Part shown: in pieces, positions 35,561-44,955 of the stretch
Numbering within the stretch: position 1 is the first letter of the stretch
Layout of the letters: every line of letters begins with the position of its first letter
Assembly (NCBI RefSeq): GCF_910592395.1
Contig: NC_088324.1
Coordinates: 2,854,001 to 2,914,000, forward strand
Reading direction: 5' to 3'
Origin: Lineus longissimus
Lineage: Eukaryota > Nemertea > Pilidiophora > Heteronemertea > Lineidae
DNA: 60,000 bases
Notes under the pieces: generated by a model
The model's input: the letters and a program-made list of their open reading frames with translations, nothing else
What the model was told of the DNA's origin: nothing
Database searches by the model: none
Position numbers and translations under genes: made by a program

Positions 35561-36669
35561 GCCCACTCATTGTAAATTCAAGAAGCGGTTAATAGACGGC
35601 GAAAGCATCTGGCCAACTGTGAACTGTCTTCTGTGTAAGTGGAAAATGGAGACCGTGAAGAGTTCACTGTTTTGTGCGGAGCATGCTCTGTCAAATCCTA
35701 GGCTTGATATGTGACCCTTTAGAAAGAATTTCGAAGTACTGTATACCAGTAGGTCTACTAGTTTTTTTGAGGCCAAGCCATACAGCTTAGTTATCGCCAA
35801 AGAGTAATGTACATTATACTAGATTTGCAATTAACAGGAGAGTTTTTTTTATTTCTTAACGTTTTCTCTGATTAATCCGACAAAAGTCCGACATTTCCCT
35901 AAAAGATGCCAAACTCTTGATATAGTACAATGTATTGTCAACAGGATTTCGAAGTACTGTATATCGGTAAACGTATTCCAAAGCATACAGCTTCGTACAC
36001 GCCAAAGAACATTTGCCGGAAGCGAAATGTACACGATATAAACCAGTTGTGCTGCACTTTGTTTATAAAATGTCAAAAGAAAAGTGCCATTTCATAGACA
36101 TCGATCATCAAAAAAAGTATCATAGTGCTTTGATACGATAGCTACTGCAGCTTCTCATATGTCATGTACGAAATAAGGTGGGATCCAATGTCAGCAGGCG
36201 AATCAAGTTTCTTCAAACTCATTGATCTGTCGAGACCATGGCGATTACATTCAAGTACTCGCATTCTGGCGGGATTCTAGCTTCGTGTTATGAAATATGT
36301 TCTGCAACTTCGGTAGTCGATGAGTCTAGCAGCTGCAAGCAGTCCATCACAATATAAAGTGACTGCGTTCACATTTGTCTTACGTTCAATGTTAGACGGA
36401 GACCGAAGCTTGTGTTGGTGACTTTCATTTACCTTTGCAAACGCCTGGACAGAGGCTTCAACGAATCATCAAGGATTTGGCAGACACGCTATCTTGTGTC
36501 GCCCGAAAGCTATCTCTGGGCTGGCCGAGTTATAGGACTTGTCAATGCAGCGACTAGCATTCACTGAGTTTGCACACTTTAACGTGGTTTCAGCTTCCAG
36601 TGTGAATGTCAGCCAACACTGGAAAAATGTAAATTTATTGAACATCATACAGCGTACAGTCAAGGAGTA
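35561..36669. other. upstream region of the GPCR gene, no gene
   Basis: Contains two copies of a motif TTTCGAAGTACTGTATA (about 35,727 and 35,947). It recurs at about 38,446 and 39,657 around the second GPCR copy. The stretch 35.9-36.66 kb is duplicated at 38.44-39.05 kb as part of the GPCR tandem duplication. Confidence 0.5.
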
Positions 36670-38270
36670 ATGGAACAATCTGCATCGACCTCTCGCAGCG
36701 ACACTGCCGTAACGGCAGCATGGGAAACTGACACAATATTCATGTTCATAATCGAGGCTTGCACGAAATACGTCTGGATTTTTTTTATCATATTCGGCAT
36801 CCCTGGCAATATCCTTGCTTTGGCGATATCTATACAGAAGTCGAACAGTACGAATGTTGCATGTCTTTACATGGCGGCCATTGCTGGTGCAGACTTTCTA
36901 GTCCTTGTCAATTTTGCTGTTTGCCAGTCGACCATGTTCTGGATAGTCAAGGAAAGCCTCGGTGAAATACCGCTTCAGTAAGTTGAACCGTTTCGGAAAT
37001 GAACACTTGTTTGGTTTGTATCAGAAAGGTCTACACGGTTTGGCAGAAACGTCAGCTTACCTACCCATCGTGGATATAGCTGAAGAACTGCTCTTTCGCC
37101 TGAAAACCTACCGGCAGCAACAACAACATCAACAACAAGAAATATGGCTCTAAGCCAATGAGAAATCAGTTGTCGAAAGGAAGAATGCCGATGAGGAATG
37201 CCGATGAGATACACTTTACTCTAACACGAGAGGCCAAGGGACAATTGAGAACTCCTACTTGATCTCTAAGCGAGCGTTTTCTTCACAAACTCAATTCCCT
37301 TAACCATATTGATAACATTATTATCTGTCACAAAGTAAAATCTTGTGGTTCACGATCCTGACATTATCCCTTTTACATAAAGTAATGCTTTCTCACTCCA
37401 GATTTTGTTGGTACAGCGCCTACACGTTCGGGCCAATCTCAGGTCTGTGTCTGGCCTTGATGTCCATAGATCGTGTGATCGCAGTTCGTTTTCCACTACG
37501 AGCTGCCAGGTTGTGTACCACAGGTCGTGCCAAGAGGGCTGTGGTCATCTCATACACCGCCATCATGACCGTTAACCTCCATATATTTGTTGTTTACAAA
37601 AAGGATGGTAAGAACTACTGGTGTGTTGAGTCTTGTTTATCGTGTGACGTTTTTCCGATTTTGTTCACCTTGCACATATTTGTTCTAGTTGTCTGCACCA
37701 TACCGTTGTAGATAGACATTGGGAGTGCTAATGATCTAAATCTATAATAAAACAATGTTTTGCTAATTCAATTTAGGTCCCCTGGTGCTTCGTGTGCTCA
37801 GGCTTGTCAGCTCTTATCTAGAAACGCTGGTCGTTGCGTTTCATCTTTTCATCGGGACGCTGCTTCCACTGAGTATCATTGTCACCTGCAATATCTGGAT
37901 AATCATTACGCTGAACAGCGCCAACATCAAAATGGCGGATCAAAATGGCGGACATAAATCTCGCGAGAAAGACACCAGATATATAACCCGGATGTTGATA
38001 ATAGTCTGCGTTGCATACGTGATTACGTCAATGCCATACAGGCTAACTTTCGTTGTAATTGACGGCATTCCCGCACTTCGCGAACTTTATGATTTGAGTT
38101 TGCTGTACTGGAATGTCCGTTACACTGCCTTGGGATGGATCACTTCGAATATGTGGCACTTGAACTACGCCATCAACTTCTACCTCTACTGTGTGGCGGG
38201 AGGGGCGAAGTACAGAAATGACGTGAGGAGAATATTTCGTAAAGTCTTGTTGCTTAGGAAAATACAATAA
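36670..38270 (+). CDS. rhodopsin-like (class A) G protein-coupled receptor, three exons
   Basis: Proposed exons 36670-36977, 37402-37607 and 37777-38270 have GT-AG borders and compatible phases (2, then 1) and give 335 residues. TM1 contains FGIPGNILALAISI (the conserved Asn), TM2 CLYMAAIAGADFLVLVNFAV, and TM3 ends SIDRVIAV (DRY variant). TM4 follows RAKRAVVISY, TM5 is FIGTLLPLSIIVTCNIW, TM6 MLIIVCVAYVITSMPYR, and TM7 HLNYAINFYLYC (NPxxY variant) before a short basic tail. It would signal at the plasma membrane. The layout is like invertebrate peptide or orphan receptors, and the ligand cannot be told. The second extracellular loop in this splice form lacks an obvious Cys. Read-through of exon 2 (to 37711) would add a Cys-containing loop but then stops, so exon choice there is uncertain. 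Confidence 0.75.
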
Positions 38271-39058
38271 AATGTATTATACAAGTTAATGCCATCGAAC
38301 TATGCAATAGTATAGACTGACGTGCCTGTCTTGTATAGCTCTACGAGTATTGCCAGTATTTTATATCCTTTTACGGACTTGGCACTACTTAATTTACCTT
38401 TCAGTAGCCCACCTCTAAAATTAATATGGTATTGTTGAACAGATTTCGACGTACTGTATATCGGTAAACATACTAGTCCAAATCATACAGCTTGCTTAAA
38501 ACCAAAGCACATTTGCTGTTTGAGGAGTGTAGGCCTACTTTGAAATACTATTTCTGTTACACTTTGTTTATAAGATGCCAAAAGAAAATGCCATTTCATG
38601 GACATCGTTCATATTTCGCGCACGAAACAATGTTGGATACAATGTCAGCAGGCGAGTCATGTTAAATAATCCCCAGTTTCTTCAAAGTCATTGATCTTTC
38701 GAGACCATGGCGAATACATTCGAGTACTCGCATTCTGGCGGGATTCTAGCTTCGTGTTGTGAAATGTGTTCTGCAGCTTCGGTAGTTGATGAATCTAGCA
38801 GCTGCATTTAGTCCATTACGATATACTGTGCTCACATTTGTCCCGCGTTCACTGTCAGACGGAAACCAAAGCTGGTGTTATCTTGAATTGCTGGTGACTT
38901 TCATTGACCATTGCAAAAGCCACGAGAAAGGCTTCGACAGGTCATCAAGGATTGGCCAGTTTACTGACACGTTTTCTTGTGTCGATTGAAACTGATCTGT
39001 GATGTGGCCGGGTTATGGGACTTGTCAATTCCATGATACAGCGTACAGCCAAGGAGTA
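38271..39058. other. duplicated upstream region of GPCR copy 2
   Basis: Diverged copy of 35.9-36.66 kb (for example GGCGGGATTCTAGCTTCGTG, present at both about 36,267 and 38,735). No separate gene. Confidence 0.55.
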
Positions 39059-39367
39059 ATGGAACAATCTGCATCGACCTCTCTCAGCAAAACTGCCGTA
39101 ACTCCAGCATGGGAAACTGACACATTATTTATGTTCATAATCGAGGCTTGCACGAAATACGTCTGGATTTTTTTAATCATATTCGGCATCCCTGGCAATA
39201 TCCTTGCTTTGGTGATATCTCTACAAAAGTCGAACAGGACGAGTGCCGCGTGTCTATACATGGCCGCCATTGCTGGCGCAGACTTTCTAGTCCTTGTCAA
39301 TTTTGCTGTTTGCCAGTCGACCATGTTCTGGATCATCAAGGAATGCCTTGGTGAAATACCATTTCAG
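39059..39367 (+). pseudogene. second GPCR copy, exon 1 only
   Basis: About 90% identical in protein to exon 1 of the receptor at 36,670: MEQSASTSLSKTAVTPAWET, then TM1 (FGIPGNILALVISL) and TM2 (CLYMAAIAGADFLVLVNFAV). The exon ends at TTTCAG|GTAGTT, 1 nt longer than in copy 1, so the junction phase differs. No exon 2 or 3 counterparts follow. A Polinton begins within about 0.5 kb. The copy is truncated, or its remaining exons lie beyond the insertion. Confidence 0.7.
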
Positions 39368-39727
39368 GTAGTTGAACCGTTTCGGAAAATGAACAACTGT
39401 TTGGTATGTTTTAGAAAAGTCTACACAGTTTGGCAGAAAGGTCAGTGTACCTACCCATCGTGGATATAGCTGAACTGCCATTTCGCCTCTGAAAAACTAC
39501 CGACAACAACAGCAACATCAACAACTAGAAAGATGGCTCTAAGCCAATGAGAAATCAAGTTGTCGAAAGGAAAATGCCGATGAGATACTCTTTACTCTAA
39601 CGTGTGAGGCCAGGGGACAATTGAGAACTCTATTGGACGATTCATTTTGATGGTCTTTCGGAAGTACTGTATACCGGTAGGCATAAATATCATACATGTC
39701 ATACTGAGGCAAAATAACATAGCTTAA

Positions 39728-39815
39728 GGGGTGTCTATAAACCGAAGACCGAAGACCCCCCCCCCCCAAAGCTATAAAACGAAGACCCTGATGTCAACTA
39801 TAAAACGAAGACCTC
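39728..39815. repeat. diverged relative of the 25-kb CTACAAAACCAAGACC repeat
   Basis: Starts GGGTGTCTATAAACCGAAGA and contains CTATAAAACGAAGACC repeats and a C13 run. The start and the repeated motif parallel GGGTGTCTACAAAACCAAGA and CTACAAAACCAAGACC of the 25.03-26.10 kb dimer. It lies between GPCR copy 2 and the Polinton. Confidence 0.5.
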
Positions 39816-39865
39816 CCGAGTAGGGTAAAAGTGGGGTTTCTAACTCACTGACGTTTTGACTGACT

Positions 39866-40225
39866 TTCCTTTCAGTCAAACACCAGTCAACACATCACAC
39901 AACTCCTTTCAGTCAAACACCAGTCAACACTTAATTCATTTTCTTTCAGTTAAATCCTAGTCAAACAAAACTCAGTCAAACACCAGTCAACACATCACAC
40001 AACTTCTTTCAGTCAAACACCAGTCAAAACATAATTCATTCCCCACACCTCACAAACGCTCGCTTCGCTCGCTGAACAACAATCCTACAATCCTACAATC
40101 CTACAATCCTACAATCCTACAAAAGTTCACAACTTCTTCAACGGAACAACTTCTTCAACGGAACAACTTCTTCAACGGAACAACTTCTTCGACGGAACAA
40201 CTTCTTCAACGAACACAAAACACAT
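39866..40225. repeat. stacked direct repeats in the Polinton terminal region
   Basis: Three arrays follow one another: CTTTCAGTCAAACACCAGTCA (cut: ~36-bp unit, 3-4 copies, 39866-40030); ACAATCCTA (9 bp, 5 copies, about 40080-40124); and ACAACTTCTTCAACGGA (17 bp, 5 copies, about 40127-40215). Such arrays are usual in Polinton termini and precede the first gene. Confidence 0.75.
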
Positions 40226-40257
40226 AACTTAATAAAAATTTTTTACTCTGTATATAA

Positions 40258-40572
40258 ATGGACACCCCGCTCGTAAGTTTTCCCTCCAATGCAGAACTTG
40301 AATCACGTATCACAAGATCAACAAATTATCTAAAGTGGAAAGAGCTCCCGTTGAATGTATGGTACAAAATCAACTCTGCCACAAATTTAACAACTAAAGT
40401 GGGAGAGTCAATGTTACTCTCCCTCGAAAATTCAAAAGGTGACAATGTCACCGTGTGGTCTACGAGTGTGATTAAGCGAAAAATCACGCCTGACCATCAG
40501 TATATACGGTCCACAGGTATGAAAGAGTCAAACAATGGTAAGAATTGCTATGGGTTTGACCTGGTGGAATAA
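40258..40572 (+). CDS. small Polinton protein, OB-fold/ssDNA-binding-like
   Basis: 104 residues: LKWKELPLNVWYKINSATNL, then a segment around TKVGESMLLSLEN, a TVWSTSVIKRKI stretch and a short tail. The order 'L.....Y.I......T..G.S.LL.LE.....VW....' resembles small OB-fold-like proteins found in Polintons and related animal genes that probably bind single-stranded DNA during replication. This is inferred from the strand pattern only. The gene is the leftmost and one of only two on the plus strand, and its ATG lies in the element's common start motif (TATATAAATGG). Confidence 0.4.
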   Translation: MDTPLVSFPSNAELESRITRSTNYLKWKELPLNVWYKINSATNLTTKVGESMLLSLENSKGDNVTVWSTSVIKRKITPDHQYIRSTGMKESNNGKNCYGFDLVE

Positions 40573-40679
40573 TTTTATAAGCTCTTAAGCTTATAAATTT
40601 ACAACCACACTACTTTTGTCTGACTCGCTAAAATAGCCCAAACTGATTATCTCAGATGAAAGTCATGTCATTTCGGATA

Positions 40680-41099
40680 CTAGGATGTAATGATGAGCTC
40701 AAATTCACTCGCAGAAATAGTTCCATTGTCAATGACTCTTGAAAGTAAATTATTGACATTATCTAAGCACGCTTTTTTCTTGGTTAAAATATCTAGATGT
40801 TTCTTCTCTTTTTTCCTTAACTTAGGGACTACAATTTTTCCAGACAACCCTAACACAGTACAAATGGCGGAAATTGGTATGCTAACTACATTTCCAATCA
40901 CAGTCGCTGCACCAATCGATGCTACAGTGATGCTGGTGATATACATTCCAATTTCACAACCATGCAAGATTTGACTGGCTTTCTTATATCTGTTATGTAA
41001 TTTTTTTCTTTCCCCAATATTAAGCTCTAATTCAGTAATTTTATCTTTAATTTTCTCAAGTCTAAATTCTTCAACCCCAACACCATCGACGTCATCCAT
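40680..41099 (-). CDS. Polinton membrane protein with coiled-coil arms
   Basis: 139 residues: an N-terminal helix rich in K/E (about 10-45, coiled-coil-like); a hydrophobic central part that may form two membrane passes (GMYITSITVASIGAATVIG and VVSIPISAICTVLGLSG); then a basic stretch (KLRKKEKKHLDILTKKK) and a short helix. I do not recognise a family function. It starts directly at the stop codon of the upstream penton-like gene (TAA then ATG without spacing), which points to tightly packed or polycistronic-like arrangement. Confidence 0.65.
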   Translation of the reverse strand: MDDVDGVGVEEFRLEKIKDKITELELNIGERKKLHNRYKKASQILHGCEIGMYITSITVASIGAATVIGNVVSIPISAICTVLGLSGKIVVPKLRKKEKKHLDILTKKKACLDNVNNLLSRVIDNGTISASEFELIITS

Positions 41100-41798
41100 T
41101 TATTCTAACCGTAAATCTATGGTACACGGGGTTTTAAATTCAATGGGTTCATTGTGCTGATTTTTGACATCAATTTCAACATAACTAAAATCCTGGTCTC
41201 GAATATCGACTTTTTGTAATGAACTATATTCCACAAGATCCCCATAATTACCCCCTTTCGCGACAAAGGTGGAAATAATATCAGAAGGAACACCATTTAA
41301 AAAATGTTGTCTATGATCCACAATATTACAACAAATACGATATTCTTGATGGGGTAAAAATTGACAAGGGTCTCCTCCTTTCACTTCATTGATGACACGC
41401 GCATCTTCCAACCTAACACCCAATAAGGAGCGTAATTCCTTATGGATCCACACAATAAATGGTGACTTCACTTTTATCACAATTTTACCTTCGTTTCCCA
41501 AATAAGTGATTGCCATTTTGTTCTGATGTCCTTCTTCCTCCAGCGCGCGCTGTATCGCTTTGATATAAGACTCAATGCTATAAAGCCCTTCAGAAATATG
41601 CACAGAACCTTCATTTCTAAATGTATCACCTGGGGCTGATTCTGCAAATTGTAAATAGTTATTCTTCTCAAACCTCGAAATATTAAAATAAGTCGTGGGA
41701 ATAATAGCATGTGCGACACGTACAGTTTTATACTGATTAATACTTGTCTTTAATGACTGTCTCTTTGTACCATGAAAGCGTAGATTCATACTTGACAT
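41100..41798 (-). CDS. penton-like minor capsid protein of the Polinton
   Basis: 232 residues from the ATG at 41798, one base overlapping the upstream gene's stop (TGATG). Features match the Polinton minor capsid (single jelly-roll, penton) proteins: VRVAHAIIPTTYFNIS near the start; a 'G.Y....Y..A.....' segment (SEGLYSIESYIKAIQRALEE); then IWIHKELRSLLGV (cut differently in the sequence: FIVWIHKELRSLLGV); and the C-terminal strand pair VEIDVKNQHNEPIEFKTPC...IDLRLE. Such proteins occupy the capsid vertices. No lesion is seen in this gene. I base the assignment on this pattern, not on a structural comparison. Confidence 0.65.
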   Translation of the reverse strand: MSSMNLRFHGTKRQSLKTSINQYKTVRVAHAIIPTTYFNISRFEKNNYLQFAESAPGDTFRNEGSVHISEGLYSIESYIKAIQRALEEEGHQNKMAITYLGNEGKIVIKVKSPFIVWIHKELRSLLGVRLEDARVINEVKGGDPCQFLPHQEYRICCNIVDHRQHFLNGVPSDIISTFVAKGGNYGDLVEYSSLQKVDIRDQDFSYVEIDVKNQHNEPIEFKTPCTIDLRLE

Positions 41799-43252
41799 CA
41801 CTTTATTTTAGAAGTAATTTTATTTGCTCTATGTTTAATGCTTCCTATATTGTTTGTCAATACTTGAACAATGACAAGAATAGTGACAGCCACTGCGATA
41901 ATCAAATGCTCCGCTAAAAATCCTACCACACCTGCTGCTGCTTTTGAACCTAAGGAAAGTAACCAATTTTTAAATTTTATCAGACCTTGCGTAATTTTAC
42001 TAGGATGACCAGGTGTACTAGGTCCTATAGGTTTACTAGGTGTATCAGGTCTTCCAGGTGTATCAGGTGTAACTGGTCCAGGCTTAGAAGGTGCACTTGG
42101 TTTTACTAAAGAGCCTATACCATACACGAAACTTGTACCAATGGCAGATAAAGCTAAAATAACTGCACTAACAATGGTAGCAAGTTTAAAGCCCTTCAAT
42201 TTGAACAAAGCGCTAAGTCTGTCACCTAAGAATTCTTTTGCATCATTGACTGTATCCCGTAAATTCTTAGCTAATTGTTTAAAATGTTTCCTGCTTCTTT
42301 CAGTCAAATTAGTCACTTCATCTGATTCTGCTTCATCAATCTCTCTTAAATTTTGTTCTTCATGCTCAATTAAAGGCTCCATTTCAATATCGTCACTTTG
42401 TCTCAATCTGTTTATTTTATCTTTTATTCTGTCACGTGCTCGACTATTTCTTTCTTTAATAGCTTTATACTGACGCCTGAAGTAGTCAATGACCTCATCT
42501 AATTTAGAATTCTTTGTTTTCATGTGTTCGTTTGAATTCAAAGTGGCATCTTGGATCTCATCAACATCATTAATCTCAACATCAACAAACTTTAATTCAT
42601 TTGTAACAAGGTTGGTGTCTTGTACAAGATCTTCAGAAGTATTGATAACTTTAGGTTCCAGAGGAATAGGTGACTTTATGTTATCCGCTGCACTAGATCT
42701 TGCTCCATCTTCGTAGGTCAATTGTCTTCTAGCTGTTGTTTCTCCAATATTTTCAAGTATTGGAGTTTTCCCCACTTCAATTTGAACTACCTTAGATGGA
42801 GTAAAGAATTGTCTCAAGTCAGGGCTTTTAATCGTATGTAATTCTTTGAGTGTTCCATTAAGATTTGTAATTTGTGGTGTTCCTCCTCTTGGACCTACAA
42901 AAACCCAACGCCCATTTTTATATAGTAACCTTTCTCTTAGAAGAACTCAATCGCCAGCTACTTTCTCTCCATATTTTAATTCCATCCGGTCAATAAGATG
43001 ATCTGCAGCATTGGCCAATGCTGTAGCATCTACATTTGTTTCTTGTTTACTTCCTTTCACTTCAGCTTGTTCCTGTGTTTGAAAAGTAGACATTTCCATA
43101 TTCTCTCTAGCGCGTGCATTATCACCCCCTTCCAATTGTTCTCTAAGAATTTCATTATTCGCTCCTTGTTGATTTAAGGCATCATTCATGTCATCTCCTA
43201 TAGTATCTTCCGCATCCACAAATGCAGGCTCTTCTTCCACGACATTGTCCAT
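41798..43252 (-). pseudogene. Polinton coiled-coil/transmembrane protein with an in-frame TGA
   Basis: One frame of 485 codons with a TGA at 42947-42949; coding character resumes at once on the 3' side (LLRERLLYKNGRWVFVGPRG), so both parts belong together. Order: acidic N-terminus (EEEPAFVDAEDTIGDD); basic coiled-coil (about residues 240-330, RRQYKAIKERNSRARDRIKD); a membrane segment (LATIVSAVILALSAIGTSFV); a Pro/Gly/Ser/Thr linker (PGPVTPDTPGRPDTPSKP); an amphipathic helix; and a second membrane segment (AEHLIIAVAVTILVIVQVL). It has the same architecture as the split gene at 57.6-59.2 kb of element 2, which also shares GFLAEHLIIAV. The function is unknown; a virion membrane or lysis role is possible. 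The TGA is either a mutation or a read-through stop. Confidence 0.7.
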
Positions 43253-43257
43253 TTATT

Positions 43258-43654
43258 TTAAAGAAATTTTGATAACACCGCAGATCCAACGACACTGCCC
43301 GCAATGTACATTTGTTCATACTTTTTCTGAGATTCACTTGGTGTATAAAAGTGGTTTAAAGTTGGTTCAGGGTGGATGCTGTCATAATAGCGGATAGAGT
43401 CTTTCATGTATAACATGTCTGATTGTGCTTGATGTTTTTTTCTGACGTTGTTCTGCAAGGAAGTCAAGATGTTTAATTCTATTCTGTGACCACGTCGCAG
43501 ATTGTTTTTGTAATTTTTCTAATGCTAGGTCATGGCGCTTACGTTCAACTGCAGCATTCTGTTTATCGAATGCATGAAAGAGTGCAGAACCTCCTACGAA
43601 AGCAGTCGCATTAGCTACAACACCAAAAATCGTCGTTAATATCATTCCGGCCAT
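43258..43654 (-). pseudogene. small Polinton membrane protein, frameshifted in an A7 run
   Basis: The first part (from 43654) reads MAGMILTTIFGVVANATAFV, a membrane anchor, then a charged helix (DKQNAAVERKRHDLALEKL). After a run of seven A (minus strand, about 43434-43441) the sensible reading moves to another frame (AQSDMLYMKDSIRYYDSIHP...YIAGSVVGSAVLSKFL) and stops at 43258. The whole is 397 nt, one base too many for an open frame, as expected for a single-base gain in the homopolymer. The shift is in the +1 direction, so no standard -1 slippage would join it. About 131 residues in the intact form; function unknown. Confidence 0.65.
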
Positions 43655-43674
43655 TTATTATAGGAGGAATTCAG

Positions 43675-43914
43675 TTAATTGGTGATGTTCTTTGGTAGAT
43701 TCATATTTTTCTCAAGATATCCTTTCGTAATAATAGCAAGCGACACTGCACCAGTGAGGTTAACAGCTTCCATTAGGTCAGGTTTACTAGGATCTCCAAT
43801 GTTTGACTTTAATAGCTTCTTTGCAGCCATTCCATAGCCAACAACAAGTGCTGCTAAAACTGCAGAGTGGTAAATTGTGTTTCCAATATTTTTCGTATCG
43901 ATCACTGTGCCCAT
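43675..43914 (-). CDS. small two-helix membrane protein of the Polinton
   Basis: 79 residues with two hydrophobic segments, YHSAVLAALVVGYGMAAKKL and EAVNLTGAVSLAIITKGYL, separated by a short polar loop (SNIGDPSKPD). It starts in the motif CATAAATGGG and follows its upstream neighbour by 20 bp. Small hydrophobic proteins are common in Polinton capsid-gene clusters. No function is recognised. Confidence 0.6.
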   Translation of the reverse strand: MGTVIDTKNIGNTIYHSAVLAALVVGYGMAAKKLLKSNIGDPSKPDLMEAVNLTGAVSLAIITKGYLEKNMNLPKNITN

Positions 43915-43934
43915 TTATGTATAAAAAAATATTA

Positions 43935-44255
43935 TTAAATTTCTAGCTTTGTATTACCGCGTTGAGTGTCTACATTAGATTTATAAACAATAGGCTTTGC
44001 ATTGCCTGATGAGGTTCTAGTGCTCGCTCCGCTTGCTGCTGCTGAGCTGTAATACCACACAAATGCAGCTACACCAATACCACCTACCACAATTAAAGGA
44101 TAGTAGTTCATAGCTTGTGTGACGTCTTGTTGAACAGGCTTCTTCTTTCCTTTATTCAACTGACCTAATTTCTTACCCCATTCAACTCTCTTAGGGTTCT
44201 TTGGCTTTTCTTCTGTTGTTGTAATCTCTTTAGTGTCTCCTTGTACATCCGTCAT
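43935..44255 (-). CDS. small basic single-pass membrane protein of the Polinton
   Basis: 106 residues: a charged N-terminus (TEEKPKNPKRVEWGKKLGQL), a basic patch (NKGKKKP), one membrane segment (YYPLIVVGGIGVAAFVWYYS) and an Ala/Ser/Thr-rich tail whose SSAAASGAST part is encoded by a GC-rich palindrome (44019-44040). Basic-then-TM small proteins of this type are frequent in Polintons, but I know no function. Confidence 0.6.
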   Translation of the reverse strand: MTDVQGDTKEITTTEEKPKNPKRVEWGKKLGQLNKGKKKPVQQDVTQAMNYYPLIVVGGIGVAAFVWYYSSAAASGASTRTSSGNAKPIVYKSNVDTQRGNTKLEI

Positions 44256-44286
44256 TTATTATATGAAAAAATATTAACGTTTATTA

Positions 44287-44430
44287 GCGACTATTAAAGT
44301 CATTATTAAAGTGACTATTAGCGACTATTAAAGTCATTATTAAAGTGACTATTAGCGACTATTAAAGTCATTATTAAAGTGACTATTAGCGACTATTAAA
44401 GTCATTATTAAAGTGACTATTAAAGTGACT
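44287..44430. repeat. 34-bp tandem repeat, about 4.2 copies
   Basis: Unit GCGACTATTAAAGTCATTAT plus TAAAGTGACTATTA, between two minus-strand Polinton genes in the longest intergenic gap (44256-44472) of the cluster. Copies are nearly identical, so the expansion is recent. Confidence 0.85.
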
Positions 44431-44472
44431 TTCACTTCAACACTTTTATAGGGTGTGTTAGACCTTATAAAA

Positions 44473-44937
44473 TTATTGACACTCGCTCGCTTCGCTCGCT
44501 GCTACACTTCTCGTTGGTGCAGATGCTTCCAATGCAGTATCTGCAGTATTTGCTACAATTGTACCTGCAGCTAAAAGTGTAGGATTTATATATTGACCCA
44601 GTTGTTTCTTTATTTCATTGTTGATGATAACATTGTCATTTAATTTGCCATGAAGTTTTTTCTGGTCTAAATTTGGGAACATCACTCTCACAGCTTGCGT
44701 ATATCCAAATAGTAAATTAGATACTAAATCGTCTGCAATCTGTGTATTATAGCGTGCTTGATATTCATTGAACATTTTTTCAAGGTTTTTCCCACTTGCC
44801 TTTTTGATAGTCGCTTCACTCGCTTTCATGCCTAATTTTGTTAAAAGTCCGCTTTGGTAATGTGCTAAAAGTTCTGAACGCATCTCCGTCACAGAATCAC
44901 ACGGGTTGTCTACATACACGTCTACACTTGTCTCCAT
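44473..44937 (-). CDS. conserved-type Polinton protein of unknown function
   Basis: 154 residues, mostly helical: EMRSELLAHYQSGLLTKLGM, KASGKNLEKMFNEYQARYN and VIINNEIKKQLGQYINPTLL, then an Ala/Ser-rich tail (APTRSVAASEASECQ). The tail is encoded by a GC-rich palindrome at 44481-44500. It lies next to the packaging ATPase (18-bp gap), in the block of virion genes. No signal peptide or membrane segment is clear. Function not recognised; a virion-associated role is a guess from position. Confidence 0.6.
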   Translation of the reverse strand: METSVDVYVDNPCDSVTEMRSELLAHYQSGLLTKLGMKASEATIKKASGKNLEKMFNEYQARYNTQIADDLVSNLLFGYTQAVRVMFPNLDQKKLHGKLNDNVIINNEIKKQLGQYINPTLLAAGTIVANTADTALEASAPTRSVAASEASECQ

Positions 44938-44955
44938 TTATTATAATACAAAATT

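Noticed and set aside
39900-40225. CRISPR-like appearance of regular short repeats
   Set aside because: Units are contiguous direct repeats without unique spacers, in an animal genome at a Polinton end. This is ordinary terminal satellite structure.
43430-43445. A7 run in the 43.26-43.65 kb gene considered as a programmed frameshift
   Set aside because: The change needed is +1, and the run CAG AAA AAA ACA does not give a -1 product. A single-base gain in the homopolymer is the simpler explanation.
44287-44430. 34-bp repeats considered as an array with spacers
   Set aside because: The copies abut directly with no spacers, so it is a simple tandem repeat.
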